Assembly: GCA_963970005.1 (NCBI GenBank)
Contig: CAXAMN010021363.1
Location: forward strand, 909,427-973,426
DNA length: 64,000 nucleotides
DNA from: Durusdinium trenchii
Lineage: Eukaryota > Sar > Dinophyceae > Suessiales > Symbiodiniaceae
Direction of reading: 5' to 3'
The stretch's first letter is position 1; each line of letters begins with the position of its first letter. The notes under the pieces are model-generated. The model made no database searches. It was not told the origin of the DNA and saw only the letters and a program-made list of their open reading frames with translations. Position numbers and translations under genes: made by a program. This document shows, piece by piece, positions 40,990-54,000 of this stretch.

Positions 40990-43900
40990 TGTTACTGATA
41001 TTTGGGCTGCCAAGCAAGGATCTCAGCTCTATATTTGTGACACTTGGGGCTGACATGAGAGACGTGGAGGAGTGTATGAGTCCTGTACATAGCTCAAGTT
41101 TGTGTACCAAAGCTGTAGACGTCCCTGCAGCTGGGGAGTGCGGCAAGCGTGGTGAAGACTGTCCTACACGTTTGCCATCGTTTGCTTATACCACGGCTTG
41201 AGCCACAATGTTGGCTAAAAAGAGTCTTCGGATACTTGGCTCTTTTTCATTGGCCAACCCAAGCCCAGTGTGATATACAGAGATCTGCTACAGACAGCTG
41301 TTAGGTCTCTACTAACATTGCTGGGACCCCAGTTGAGCGATCAGCTCATGAGCAAACATGCAGAGATGACCACCAAAGTCAGACATGCGAAAGACCTCAT
41401 AGAGCCACTATTGAGCTACCGGTCATTTGGAAGGTATGGATGGATTAGTCTCCACAAGCTAATAAGCCACTCATGGCACTGATGCTCCACTGGTTGATGG
41501 AATCCCTCTAAGGCAGAAACCTCCATCACCATCGATGATGTGACGCACGTCATCGATTCATGCCACGTCAAGGAAACGCGCTTCTCCCCTCAGAGCTCGA
41601 CCAGTGTGTGCCTGGGCTGCTAGTTTGCTGCCAGCTTTGGCCAAAACAAAGAGGTACGGGAAAGCCACGAAATGTAGCATATTAAACTCAACAAACCGTC
41701 AAGATAGCAAATTCGTACAACTTAAGGCATCCAATAGCTGTGTCAGGGCTATCCTTGTTTCGACATGTTTCGACTTGTCTTTAGCTGTCACCCTTGGGCC
41801 CACAGGTTCTCTACAGTTTGGGTCAGCCAAGCTGCTGCCAAGCAACGTGCTGGCCGAGCTGGTCGTACACGACCAGGCCTCACTGAAATACGTAGCCAGG
41901 CGGTGAAAGCCACAGCATCACTACATCACGGCGTTTGTTGGGCTGGGTGGCCAAAGGGCCCAAAAGGAAAGGCGTTGGCTTTGAACCTGGAAAGCCCGAT
42001 AGATTTGCAGGTGTTTGCTGGAGACTATGCCGGCAAGACTTTATGGAGAAAGAGCTGCCCAAGCACACGCTCCTTAAACTCAAACGGGTGGAGGCCAAAG
42101 CCTGCATGCTGCTTTCACACAGGTAAGTGTAAGCTTGTGGGGTCTTTGGTCTGCATCGGTGCTGTGCTAAGCCAAGAGCTGTCAACAGCGGCACATGTGC
42201 TGTAACCATGTATATAACCTCAGTTGGTTTGTTGCAGACGACTTGCTTGGGTCAAAGCTGTGCGGACGCTGCCTCAGGTTGTGTGAGATGCAACGCACTC
42301 CGCTAGAGGACCGCTTCATTGAATACACTTGACAATGCATGTGTCACCAACCACCTCGATCCTGCTTCGGCGCTTTCCAAGATCTTTCACACTCGCTGCT
42401 TCAGACAGTCGTCCGAAGTCAGGGTCATAATAATCATAATACATCATAATACCACCTTGAAGGTCTCCGCGAGGCAGTGGTGTTATTACCTTGATTTCTG
42501 GACCTTGAGGAGTTGGTACTTCAGCTGCGGTTATTGGAGCTGGGCGACCATCCGGGCGACTTCCTTCGGCGTGCGCCTGAGCCACCAGCGTTAGAGGCAC
42601 CGCTGAGCGACCATCCACAAACCTTGTCAGAAAGTAGTAGGAACTGGACAGGCCTGTAGGCGATGTAGTTGTTCAATTTTATTTGGCCGGTACTTGTACC
42701 ATCCAGCTGTGACGTGCGGGATTCGGCAATTCTTGGCCATAGGCCAATCAATGTGCCAGTTGGCGCATCGTTTTGACATTCATGGCATGTCCAAGGCTAA
42801 AAAGCCAGAGTGAATACTGAATTAATACAGTGACAGTATAATACAGCAGAAATATTTTTTCCACCGAGTGAAGCGGCAATTGAATTTTCTTCGTTGCAGG
42901 CGGTGGAGCGTGCCATTCGAGCTTTAGCAGCTTGCCAGTAGATGATTTAGTCCCTGTCTCACACTGGCTACACATGCGCACCCCGAATTGTTGTTCCATT
43001 GGTATCACGTTGTTGTGCACCCTGGGATCTTCCTTATGAAGCAGGCCTGCCCACCTAGTAGAATGCCCTTGCGAAAGCGGAACCATTGCCGATGAGGACT
43101 GCTGAATACCGACGTCTCGTTTCACAGGTGGCCATTGGTGCGCTTGAGAATGACTCCCAACTGCGCTTGACACCACTCGGATTCCATTTGGCACATATGC
43201 CCGTCGACGCGCGCATTGGTGGCTTGGCGGCATTGTGTCAAGGACAGGTTAAGTTGCAGATTCAAAAATTGATCGATAGTCATGATGCAGTGCGAAATGG
43301 AGGATTATAGACATGAGTCATGCGATCATAGCAGGTTGGGAATGTACACGCGGATGACTGGTGCTTCTCCAAAAATGAAAGAGCAAATGCCAGTGGACCA
43401 TAGTGGATTGTTGGGGCAGTGTTCTTCAGGAAAGATGCTGGTGTATGGATCCCTTTGCAAGTGCTTGGCTCCTATCCTCACCATTGCGGCATGCTTATCA
43501 CAGCAACTTGACATTCAGTAGCTATTGGGTCGGGAGGATCCCCGAGAGGCTGTGAGGCAGTGGCCACTGCTTGTCATCCTTGGCCATTGGTTTTGGGGGC
43601 CACACCCCAAACGAATCCCTTAGTTTCCCAAATCCTGCCCGTCCTGTGGGTTTCATGCCGCAACAATTTTCTCCTAGGAGGTCTCCTTTCATACGGAACT
43701 TCAACCGCACGAAGGAGGCGCCTTGTCCAACTTCTTGCAACTGTCCAACTTCTTCCGTGATCCGCTGTTCTGTTCTGGTGTACTTATTGTGTATTGTCCA
43801 GAGGGCAGCCCTTTTGATTCTTGTAGCGTCTTCGAGCCGTGGAGGAGCTACAAGTGCAAGAGCGGAGAAATGTTTGGGGCGAGCTTCATAGCGACCAGCT

Positions 43901-46422
43901 AGCTGCGGCAAAGGCGTATGACAAGCATCTTTGACTCATTGCGATCTAGCAGGCTACCATTTCAGTTCTTTTAGGTATCACCAAGGCATTTCTTGCAATC
44001 GATTCTGTTGTTCCTAGGCGATGTTGGCCAGCGCCAAACAAACAAAGCCGTTTTCGCAGCAGCGTCTAGGTATCATGAGCAGCGTCGACAAGGCCGAGAA
44101 AACGCGTGGGCTGTGTGTGATCGCTTTGGGCTGTCCTCGTCCACCTTGGATGACGTTGCCAGGGCCCCTGCTTCGTTGGACGCTGCGCTTTACTTGTTAC
44201 GTTCGTAGCGATGCACTTGTTACGTTCGTAGCTTCTTGTTACTAGTAGTAAGGTCAGGAGTCCAGGTAATTAGTAAGGTGCCTGGTTACTAGTACCTGCT
44301 TGTTACGTTCGTAGCCATGCTATGGCCCAGTGTTTGGAATTCCTTAGGCCCAGCTGCGGCAGCAGTTCCTCCGGCACCTGGCCGAGACGGGCTTCGCAGA
44401 TGCCGAGGCTGGCGAGGACGGTGGCGATCAGGCCAGCACCGTGTGGAAAGCACTTGTGCACTTGGGTTTTGCCGGGAAGGGAAGCCTTTGTGGATGCGTG
44501 CTGCAGCTGTATATATGTTGGGTCCAGGTACTGTAGGTTGGTTAAACAAAAACACCGAAAGGCGACATGTACGATATCTATCGATATCATTCGATATCTC
44601 ACATGACTCAGATAACCAAAGATTGGACTTTGCTTCAAGTGTAGGTGCATCAAGAGGATGGCATGGTAGGCAAACCATTGCAAAACATCGCAAATCTGTT
44701 TTTGCTTTTTGGCTATCCCTTGAGGTGAATGTCCATCAATCAAATTTGTCACTGGTGATCCTTGGCTAACTTGGAACCTTGTCGCCACTTTGGAGCCCCG
44801 ATGAAGCCCAGCTGAGGCGATGTGTGATGTGTGCGGGGCTTTTTCCAAACGTGGCGCAAGTGCAACGTCAAAGCAATGCGCGTGGCACGCCGCACGGTGG
44901 CAATACCTGTTCTCCTGTTCATTTCGTGGTGTTATGCTGTCTTTGTGCATGGAGCAATGACACACACACACACAGACACTCCCCACTACACGACATTTGG
45001 ACGCTTTTCATTGAGGTACCATATTTTTGTAAGCCGCCAGCGCGAACGTTGTGCACCACATCCTTCGAGCCTCAATTTTCGTCAGGGAAATGCCCCGGGC
45101 CTCAGACGATGGGAGTCGCCCGTGCAGATCACGATCTGTCACTCCACTGCAGTAGGAGGCCGTGCAGATGTGTGCTGTGCCACGCTGAGGAGTTTGCGGC
45201 CAATCACGGCTGGCTGCTGTTTCACGACAAGGTGAAAACCTCCCAGGTGTACCTTCATGATACTACACTGATAGGCACCTCAGTTGCCAGAAGGGGCCTC
45301 CTTTTGCTTGCAAGTATATGATGATTTCTAATGACGGAGTGTTGATGCCCCCGCAGAGATGAAACAAGTCAATTGTTTCGATGCTCTTTTTGTAGCAGAC
45401 GCTTTACTTGCCGTGGCTTCACATTATAGTGTCACATAATAGTTAGTTATACAATATCATTTTTTGCATATACACATATATCAGTCGAACTTGGCAGAAG
45501 CAACAGGCAAAGGTTATATAACAGGTGCAGGTCTTGTGCCGTCTTGTGCGATTAGATTTTGCTTGAAAACAATGCCGATGCCGCACAAATTCTGACGTGG
45601 AATGGATGATCTGGAAGAAAAATCAACATTCCCTTTGGCCTTTCTTCACCTGTTTGCTGAAAACATAGGCGAAGATGGGTGCAGTTTGCTCCAAGTGGAC
45701 CGATGCTATGAGGTTCCTTACCAATTCTGCTTTTTGGCGGCGATCTCAAGATCTTGGCCAAGGCTAGGCTCGGTGGCATGAAGCAGCCACGCCACCCTTG
45801 TTCAATAAAGTAATAGTGCACATTGTATACACTAATGGCTTTTTTACTGTAGAGAGATCTCTACAGACTGCCTCTTAGTACATCTGAATTTGTATTTGAA
45901 TGCCTTAAGTCTCGCCCTGTATTCCTGGTGCCGCACTGAGGAGCGGAAATGTGTCACAGTGGACGGCATGATTTTCGAAGCCAAGGACCACTTATTTTGA
46001 GTGCTGTTGCATGAATGCATTTGGCCGAATGGACAAGCAGCAAATGACACACATGCACAGTACTCTTGGCGTGCAAAAGTGTCCATTGAACCGGCCCAGA
46101 CCCAAAAGGACAGCATGTTTGGCAAAGTCTGGGCAAGCCAGATTTGAGGGTGCATCACTGTTTGTTGGGAGGGGCTGTTGCTTTGGCTTTGGCCAGCTTC
46201 CAATGACATAATGACATCACGCAACTCATGCAACTATGGTTGAAGACCGCGCTTCTCCAGGACGAAAAGGCAGCGGTCCTTTTCAAAGAGCTGCGACGGG
46301 AGCTTGATCGTTTGTTGCATCTTGGATTGCGTTTGGCTGACGGAATGAGAGAAACACGTGCAAGTACAAATGGTGATACAAACGGTGAACAAGCAAACGG
46401 AGCAGATGAGAACAATCGCTAG
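40990..46422 (+). CDS. DEAH-box RNA helicase, 3' half (motifs IV-VI, HA2, OB fold)
   Basis: This picks up where the 14.06-kb exons stop. LLIFGLPSKDLSSIF with PVHSSSL (40990-41105) may be motif IV. From 41513, AETSITIDDVTHVIDS plus HVKETRF is motif V. WVSQAAAKQRAGRAGRTRPG (from 41817) is motif VI. EMQRTPLED (near 42286), VAIGALENDSQLRLTPLG with HLAHMPVDARIG (43128-43225) and CLAPILTIAACLS (near 43460) form the winged-helix/HA2 region. SPFIRNFNRTKEA (43678), HSDQLAAAKAYDKH (43887) and NAWAVCDRFGLSSSTLDDV (44101) follow. CAGLFPNVAQV (44832) and GWLLFHDKVKTSQVYLHDTT (45208) are the OB fold. The last exon ends KELRRELDRLLHLG..ENNR, stop TAG 46420-46422. The subfamily resembles DHX36/57/29-like proteins; the exact member is not decided. 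Confidence 0.9.
44193..44325. repeat. GTTACGTTCGTAGC / TACTAGTAGT minisatellite
   Basis: CTTGTTACGTTCGTAGC occurs three times (about 44193, 44215, 44300). TTACTAGTA variants and AAGGT spacers lie between them. It belongs with the copy at 10128-10190. It lies directly after the exon ending STLDDV, inside helicase intron sequence. Confidence 0.8.
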
Positions 46423-48013
46423 TGAAGATATTGTTCAGTTTAGCTATTGTAATCAGTTCCGCGGTGGAAAATTGACGGGGACGCTGCATGTGGGAGTGCG
46501 TTGGCCTTGGCAGTCCAAGGCTCTTGAAAGTCGCCAACCCTGCAGAGGATTTGTCAACCTCAGCAGAGCCTTTGCTTTTGACCGTTGGGGCCTCATGAAA
46601 GGAGCTGCTGTTTCTGTCTTCTCATGCATCTCTCCTAGCCGCAGCGAGTCTATGAGTACAGCTGGGGTGAGATCTGTCTACAAGTTGAATTAGTTGGCCC
46701 CCTCTGTAAAAACACGTTCCCTTTGTCAAACAAAACAACAGCTAGGGAAGCAGGCAAAAGCACGAACAAAGGATAGCGAAGGCAAATCAAGGTTTCAATA
46801 AAAAAACAGACCAAATGAGAAGCAAAGCAGTGGGAAACCAACAAAGGATATCTGAGCATTTTTGATTCAAGACGCATGCTATGATTTAACTAAGCAGCTG
46901 CAACCAGTCGCTCATGCCAGTGCTTTTGGCAAGTTCTCCTTCCCGATGCCCAAGTGCATCAAGACACAACACAGCAGCTCTTTGCATGGAGATGTCGGCG
47001 TTTTTATCCACCTGTTCCGACTGAAGATGAGGAACCCAGCCACCGATGCCGAATGCTTGCTTCCACAATTGTAAGTTGTAGGAATGACTTGGTGAGAATC
47101 ACATTGGTTTCAGCATCCTTCACCGTGTAAAGAAGACACCACGAATTGCTTTTGTCGGAAGTTTTGTGCATGCCCATGCGACAATGACATAGAGGTTAAC
47201 TATATTTTGGCAATCCTTGAATAAGTTGGCCATACATTACTCATTGCTTGGTTCATTGCTTATATTTGGCCATTCCTTTCCCTGGGTTGCTGTCTCGTTA
47301 TAATGCTTGCAACGATGAGGTCACGAAGCTTCTCCAATGGGAGGATCGCGCTTCAAGTGGGAAAAGCCAGCGCTTTCAGGCTGTCAAGCAGGTTTGCAAG
47401 GGCATTCGTTGGAGTTGGACATGGCGGCAAAAATGTATCGTAAATGTACTTTTGGATGTTCTGAGATGTGTGCGTGTTTGCCCATCAATTGCGGGCCGCG
47501 GGCCATGTCTTGAGCACGCTGTACTTCCGCAAACGTTTGTTGGCTCAGCATCTTACCCGTCAACATGATGTACCGCTCACTGACTAAACATGTGCTTTGC
47601 TACCTTTGTGCTGCCCTGGTCAACGATGCTTGCGGCGCAAAGCAATCAAGCTGGCTAAGCGAAGCTGAACCAGCCGCTGTAAAGGGCGTTTCCGTGCTGC
47701 AAACCCAGCATCACATTGTGACATGTCATTGCTTAGAAGTTTGGAATTTGATTTTCCAAAAAAATGATCCGTCAAGGACAGCCAGATGCTGTTTGGCGTA
47801 GTTCCATCCTGTTGTGTGTGTGTGTGTTCAATGTGTAAGTCTGTGTAAGTGTATCTTGTCAAATTCATGTGCACAATGTATGGTCATAATTCCACCACCC
47901 ACAGAGAGAGCTGACTATTTGCTGTTTCTAGCCTGTTGGAACAAACGCGATCTATACACATCCATCATCTATATACATGTATATACACAAGAAGACTAAG
48001 GAGCATGGGCAGC
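46423..48013. other. Spacer between helicase and Cys-rich gene
   Basis: No clear exon. ORFs at 46358-46693 and 47248-47568 on the plus strand carry no motif I recognise. GTGTGTGTGTGT lies near 47812-47827. The start of the Cys-rich gene, including any signal peptide, should be within or just after this region but was not identified. Confidence 0.4.
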
Positions 48014-51000
48014 AAGGCTCCTGCAACGAGACAGAGGTACTATGTAAAGGCTCATTTTATGGCATCTTCCCTTGGGACTATACCTGTGCTTCACGGCTTG
48101 ACGGATGCCCCGTCACCTGTGGCAGTGGTGAACACCTTTGTACCACGCCGCCCTTGTGCGAAGAGTGCTCAGCGGTGAACTATTGCTCAGAGCAACCCTG
48201 TCCCATAGCTGCTTTGATGCACAGACATGAGGCTAAACATGCTGCTCAAGTAAATACAGAGAGAGCGAGAGAGAACGATTGTTGAGTAGTTTTGGAAAAT
48301 GCACGACTGCTTTGAAGAGGAAGAGCCAACCATGCATTTTCTCGTGTTGCTCCCGCTCTATGGCATAAGTTCACACATGATGTTACACTAAGCAGTTTGT
48401 ATGGTATCAGATCGTGTTCCATACGACGTGTCCAACATCTTCCCCCTGCTGTACCAGGTGTGCGGCTATGATCAGTTGCTGTGCGATGCGGCCGGAGATC
48501 ATACGGAGCCCTGGTGTGCCTTGAAAGAGATGGGCTGCCCAGTGCATTGCGCAGACGTGGACTCTCAGATCAGAATGAGTGTTGCCACACGAATCCTACG
48601 AACAGTATGACCTGTTTAGAAAGCTGGATGCGGGCATTTGCACTGGAAGTTCATTAGATGATATAGATCAGACTACTGTGTTGATTAAAGTGTCCAACAC
48701 TACTACGTGTCACCAAGGATTTTCAGTGCCACACTCCTGCCAGCTGCACTGGCTGCACCGCTGTGAATTGGTGCTCCTCCGCCCCATGTCCAGCTAGCTG
48801 CAAGGCCTGGCTGATGGTTCTTTCAATAAGTGCTCACGTCGTGTACCGCTTCATTGAAAAACGTGAAACGTCCAAAAAGTACACCATAAGATCCAGCCTG
48901 GGTGCGAGATCCACAGAGACTCGGCAGGATCACGAGATCTCTTGCTCGGGAGCTTCTGGGAGTTACTGCGTGCCTTTTGACACCGGATGCCCGGCAAAGT
49001 GCCACAAGGATGAGTATGAATGTCACAGACCTGGTGTGAGTGCTGGGGAGGCGGGAGCTCACTGGAGTTGGCGTGGCCTAGGTAGATTCGGGTAGATGGA
49101 CTGACAGACATGTGACAATAGGCTCTTATGATCTCTTATGAGGAGTTGATCGATCAGATCCTGAATTGGATGGTTGGTTTGTGCCGACTGGGTCCTTCAT
49201 TGGGCGCCCTTTTGTTCGTCCAGGCCGGTGTCAATTATTGCTCTTCTGCCCCGTGCCCACCTGGGTGCAATGAGACGGAAGTGGCCTGTGGTACCAATGA
49301 TGGCGTCGAGTTCTGCGCGCCGAAGGAACGCTGAGTCATGCCATGGAACGGTGCGTAAAACCCTGTAGCTGTAGCCCTGACTAGTCGTTACAGCGAACAG
49401 GAACCATGAGTATTGTATCATTGCATTTGTTGGCTTTACTGTTTTGCTCATAGTTAGGTGTATGGCCAGAAAATTCTTGTGATGGATAAGTTTTGAGGGC
49501 AGTGTCCTGTGAGGTGGTTTGTCAGCCATGGGGTGTTTGTCAGCCACCATCGCTTCACACTGGGCCCCACTACCAACATACTCGGCAATCATATTTGAGG
49601 AGGAATTGAACTTGGGTGGTGCTTGAATTCATTGGGTTGGAACCAATTTGAACTCATAGAATCACATGGGTATTCTTGGTCATGATCCCCGTTAAACACG
49701 TACAAATTAATGAGTCTCATGTCCATGTTTGCAGTAAGCTTTGCTTGGGCCAAAATAGATATGCTGTATACGATAGAGCCATTTGCTGTAATGGTTTGGA
49801 ATCCCCAACATATGTGTGTGGACAGCCGGAGTGACTTAAAGAACAATTGAACATAAGTTTGGAATCATTCTAGCCGCTAGCCCAAACTTATATAATGAAC
49901 TGTTATGTTGGGATATCTTGGGATGAGCTGTCTCAGTCTGGGTAGAAACAAGACGGTCTGCTGAGAGTTTCTCTGGTGTGATGTTTATGCCCAGGAGCTG
50001 GGCTGTCCCGTGAATTGCACGAAGTCGATGCCACTTGCACAGAGAGCTGTGCAGAGGGTGGAGGTGAATGAAGGTTTTGGATGTGAACGAGTAGGGAGCA
50101 TGGAACATGTCACTGCAAAACAACATGGGACAGTTTTTTTGGCAAGTCATCAATCAACACAGGGGAAGCATGCAATGCAGTTGTTGGCTCGGATTTCTTC
50201 CATTCCACAGGTTGTTGAACGCATTCCTAAGGGAAGGAGAAGACTGTTGCATACAGACATCTTCAATCATACAGCAATATTGCACACGTTCCTGGCCCTG
50301 TCTTATAGATTCAAGAAGAAGCCGAGCTTGCCTTGAGGTCCAGCACATAGTAAAAGTGTTGCACTACAGCTGCTTCAAGGTCCAGGTTCCTTCCACGTGG
50401 GCGGTCACTTTTGCTAGGACAGAGTGCGTTTGCGGCTCAGGAATGCCTGCCATGCACCACCCAAGTGCGACAACTGCACGGGCTTAAATTGGTGCTCGGC
50501 AGAAGCATGGATGCAAAATCGTTGAACCATTGAAGAGTTATCGGGTGATTCTCCTTCATTCACACTGTCAACATCACAGAATCTCGGTACATTAGTCAGT
50601 GAGGCTCCTTGCCCAGAGCTTTGTGGCCACAAGGAGGTTTCATGCAGCAGGTGGGGCCACCGAGTGTGGCGCAATTCGAAGAGACACTCGAAGAATTCGA
50701 AGAAACAAAATTCAAGAAAGACATAGCTATGGGGCTATGGTGTCTGCCTGGCTTCAGCACTTTAAGGTTCATTGGTCAAGTTTAAACTTGACTGTGCTTA
50801 GCTGCTGGGATTTGTGGACCTGTACCGTCAGGCTGAATGGCAGCAACTTTTGCGTCAATCGCTCTGAGGGGTGCCCTGTGCATTGTCACGAGAAGGACGT
50901 CTTCAAGAGGTTTGATGGTGTTTCAATGTTCCACAACCTTTTTTGCAGTGAGCCCACTTCGTTTTGCTTGTCCTGTCCTTTCTACCTTGTTGATCACATG

Positions 51001-54000
51001 ATGTTTGCCATTTGTAACGAGCTTGCTTGCCATTGAGATGCCTCCGGTGAATACTGTTCACGCACTGGTGTATCGTCCAAGTAACTAGCGTAAATCATAA
51101 ACATCATTGCATCATTCACCATACAGGTTCACAGGGATTCCGGTGGTGCTTGCAGCCCAGAGCAAAGAGAGACTTGCTGCTCTCAGGAGGAGTCCTGCCA
51201 CTGGCCACCACTAGAACCACACTACCAGGGAATGAACTGGTGTTCCAATGAGCCGTGCCCGACTGTTTGCAACGACACGCAGTTGGCCTGCATGAAGGAG
51301 AGACCGTGAAAATTGGAATCTTGAGGAGAACAGGCTTGAGAACAGCAGAGTCAGCCTATGTATTTGGACCGGGGGAAGAGTCGGCCATCGCAAGGATGAA
51401 CAAGTATGAACAACGTCCATTGACACCCTGATGTTGATCTTTGTCTTGTGCCTGGATGGGCAAGAATTTAAGACTGCAGATGCTTCAAGCATGTTCACCA
51501 CAAGCTGATGCCCTCCTAAGTCCTGAGTGTTTGTGTTAACAGGAGGATGGGAGTGGCACTTGTGCTGAGAGAGATCCTAGGCGGCAATTTTTGGGAGACG
51601 CCGAAATACGTCTCAGTTCGTTTCACAGTCCAGTGTGGAGCAGATGTACAGAAACATACAGCAACATATTGTGCAGCAAGCAGATTGTGACATGTGACAT
51701 GTGCGTTCTTTTGGAGTCCTTCATTTCAGTGCTTATGGTTGTCACACGCTCAGGAAGATGGCTGCCCGGTGAAGTGCCATGATGACGAGTTCGCCTGTCA
51801 TTTGCCACCTCAGCACGAGGCCTGTGTGCAATGGGCATATTGTCATCACATTAAGGCACCAGACCTTGCCAAGGGTTGGTTCCCGGTGTATGACATCGAG
51901 CGGCTCTAGGAAGTTGAACTCATCAGACCATAACGGCGCTCCTTTATTGGCAGTTGATTGGGCACATGCATGCAGAGATCCAGCCAAATGACTTGCTTGT
52001 TGCTTTGCTTTGGTCAGGGTGGTTATGGCACCAATTGGTGCTCTACAGCGCCATGCCAGCCAAATTGCACAAGTGACCAAGTCGCCTGCGCAGATGAAAA
52101 CCATGCCCCGAGCTCAGAGTAGAGTGACATCACACTATTCTTGTGACCTTTTGGCCAACAGTTGTAACGGCCCCAGCCACCTCACATGCAGAAATTCTTC
52201 GCATAACAGTGAATGCCGTTGGGGATTTAGCATTGGCTTTGTAGACAAGTAGACAAAAAGGTTGATTCGGACTCGGACCTGCTTGTCTCAGGTCTACACC
52301 TGCTTCAACAAGTCAGATGGTTGTCCAGTAGATTGCAGCCACCATGGGGGGCATGCATCCTGGCTTGAAAAGGGAGTTCAGGTGGATATTTTTTCAGGCG
52401 ACCTCCTGCACTCCGACTCCTACCAGCATTCAGGACAAAGCTTTCTAGTGGCTTTAGCTATCCGGAGTTGCTTTTCATTTAGGAATTGCTGTGAGGGCAA
52501 CTTCGCGGTTACATGCTTCCCTGATCTCAACGATGATTGATTCACCTGCAGAGAATGCCAAGCCACACCAATTTGGACCATGCACTAGCCGACAATCTTC
52601 CGCCCTTTCTTCTCAAGACTACCTATTTAGCCTTGTGTCCTGCATTGTGTGAGCAGTTCCATTTCGTTTCATGAAGGCCTGCCATAGCGTTCCCGCTTGC
52701 GACGGTTGTGTTGGAGTGCCTTGGCACCAGAATCATGGCACAAATGTTTGCAGCTTATAAGATGCTGCTGAAGGTTATATATCTCGCTCATTTTCTGGCC
52801 CTTGCTTCCACCTTGTTGCTATCCAGGTGAATTGGTGCTCAGTGGATCCATGTCCAACTACCTGTGATGAAGATGAGATTACCTGCGCTCCAGAGCCGGA
52901 GGATGATAAGGATGGTAAGGAGTCAGAGCATGACAAAAAACATAGCTACTTGTCAAGAAGCAACTTATATCGAGTGATGTTGCGTTCGTGATGTTTTGGC
53001 GCATGGGCATGGCACCGCCGTTTTTGCGCATCGCGCAGTGGCATGGAGCACACGACGAGCTTGCATGCCCCGTGTCATTTAAGGACACTTCCAATGTCGG
53101 CCAAAGAAGGATGGCTGCCCAGTGGAATGCAAAGACGATCAACATAAGTGTTTCACTCCACCAGCTTGCGAAGGCAGGTCCAGGGAGCAAAACAGATAGA
53201 AAAAGGATGAACGAGGAATGCTTGGCAAAACGCAACAGCAATTCAGAAGTGAGAATGCTTCAGAATTGCTGATTTAAATTTAAAGCATTGATGATTCCCA
53301 GTAGCTCCTCCGGTTCGATGCTGTTTGTGGCAGGCTGTGTGGGCATGCATTGGTGCTCCAAGGAGGCATGCCCTTTGGTTTGCAATGCAACCGCCCCACG
53401 CCAGCATTCGGTTGTGCTGACTGCTTTTTGGAGGCGTGATGAGACACTACCCCAACTAGTTATTTCTTTTTATTTCAACTATTCCAGGGACTATTCCAAC
53501 TTTGCTCGAAGAAGTTTGGGCATGGTTTTCTCCTTGTTTGCGGCACTCCTTCACATATCCAAAGAGGTTCTTTGTGGAGTTTTCCGTGTTCGATCTGAGT
53601 TGTCCGGACGTCGAAACAGCGATGTGGATTTGAGGGTGGAATTCATGCTTGCCACGAGGTTCTCTACAGAATGACCACCCTTGCGGGTGGTCATTCTATA
53701 GAAACCACCATTGTTGGACAAAGTGAACCCTGGTGCATGGACTTGACAGAGGAGTGGATTTTGATGATTGCTCTTATGCTCGAAGAATGTAACCCTGGGT
53801 AGCTTGATTTTATAGAGACCATTTTGTAGAGAATTATCGACGATGCTTGATTTTATAGAGAATCATCCATGGATGTGAGTGTGTGTGATTATGTGTGTGT
53901 GGGTAGCAAGATGTTGGGCTGAGAGAGAAGTAAGAACATTAAAGACCACTTAGAATCAGAAGGAGCATTATTTTGAACACGTTGGTCATGGAAAAAACAT

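Noticed and set aside
41120..41150. AAGECGKRGED, resembling a Walker A loop upstream of helicase motif V
   Set aside because: It lacks the Lys-Thr pair of motif I, and no motif Ia, II or III follows. The real motif I is at 9376.
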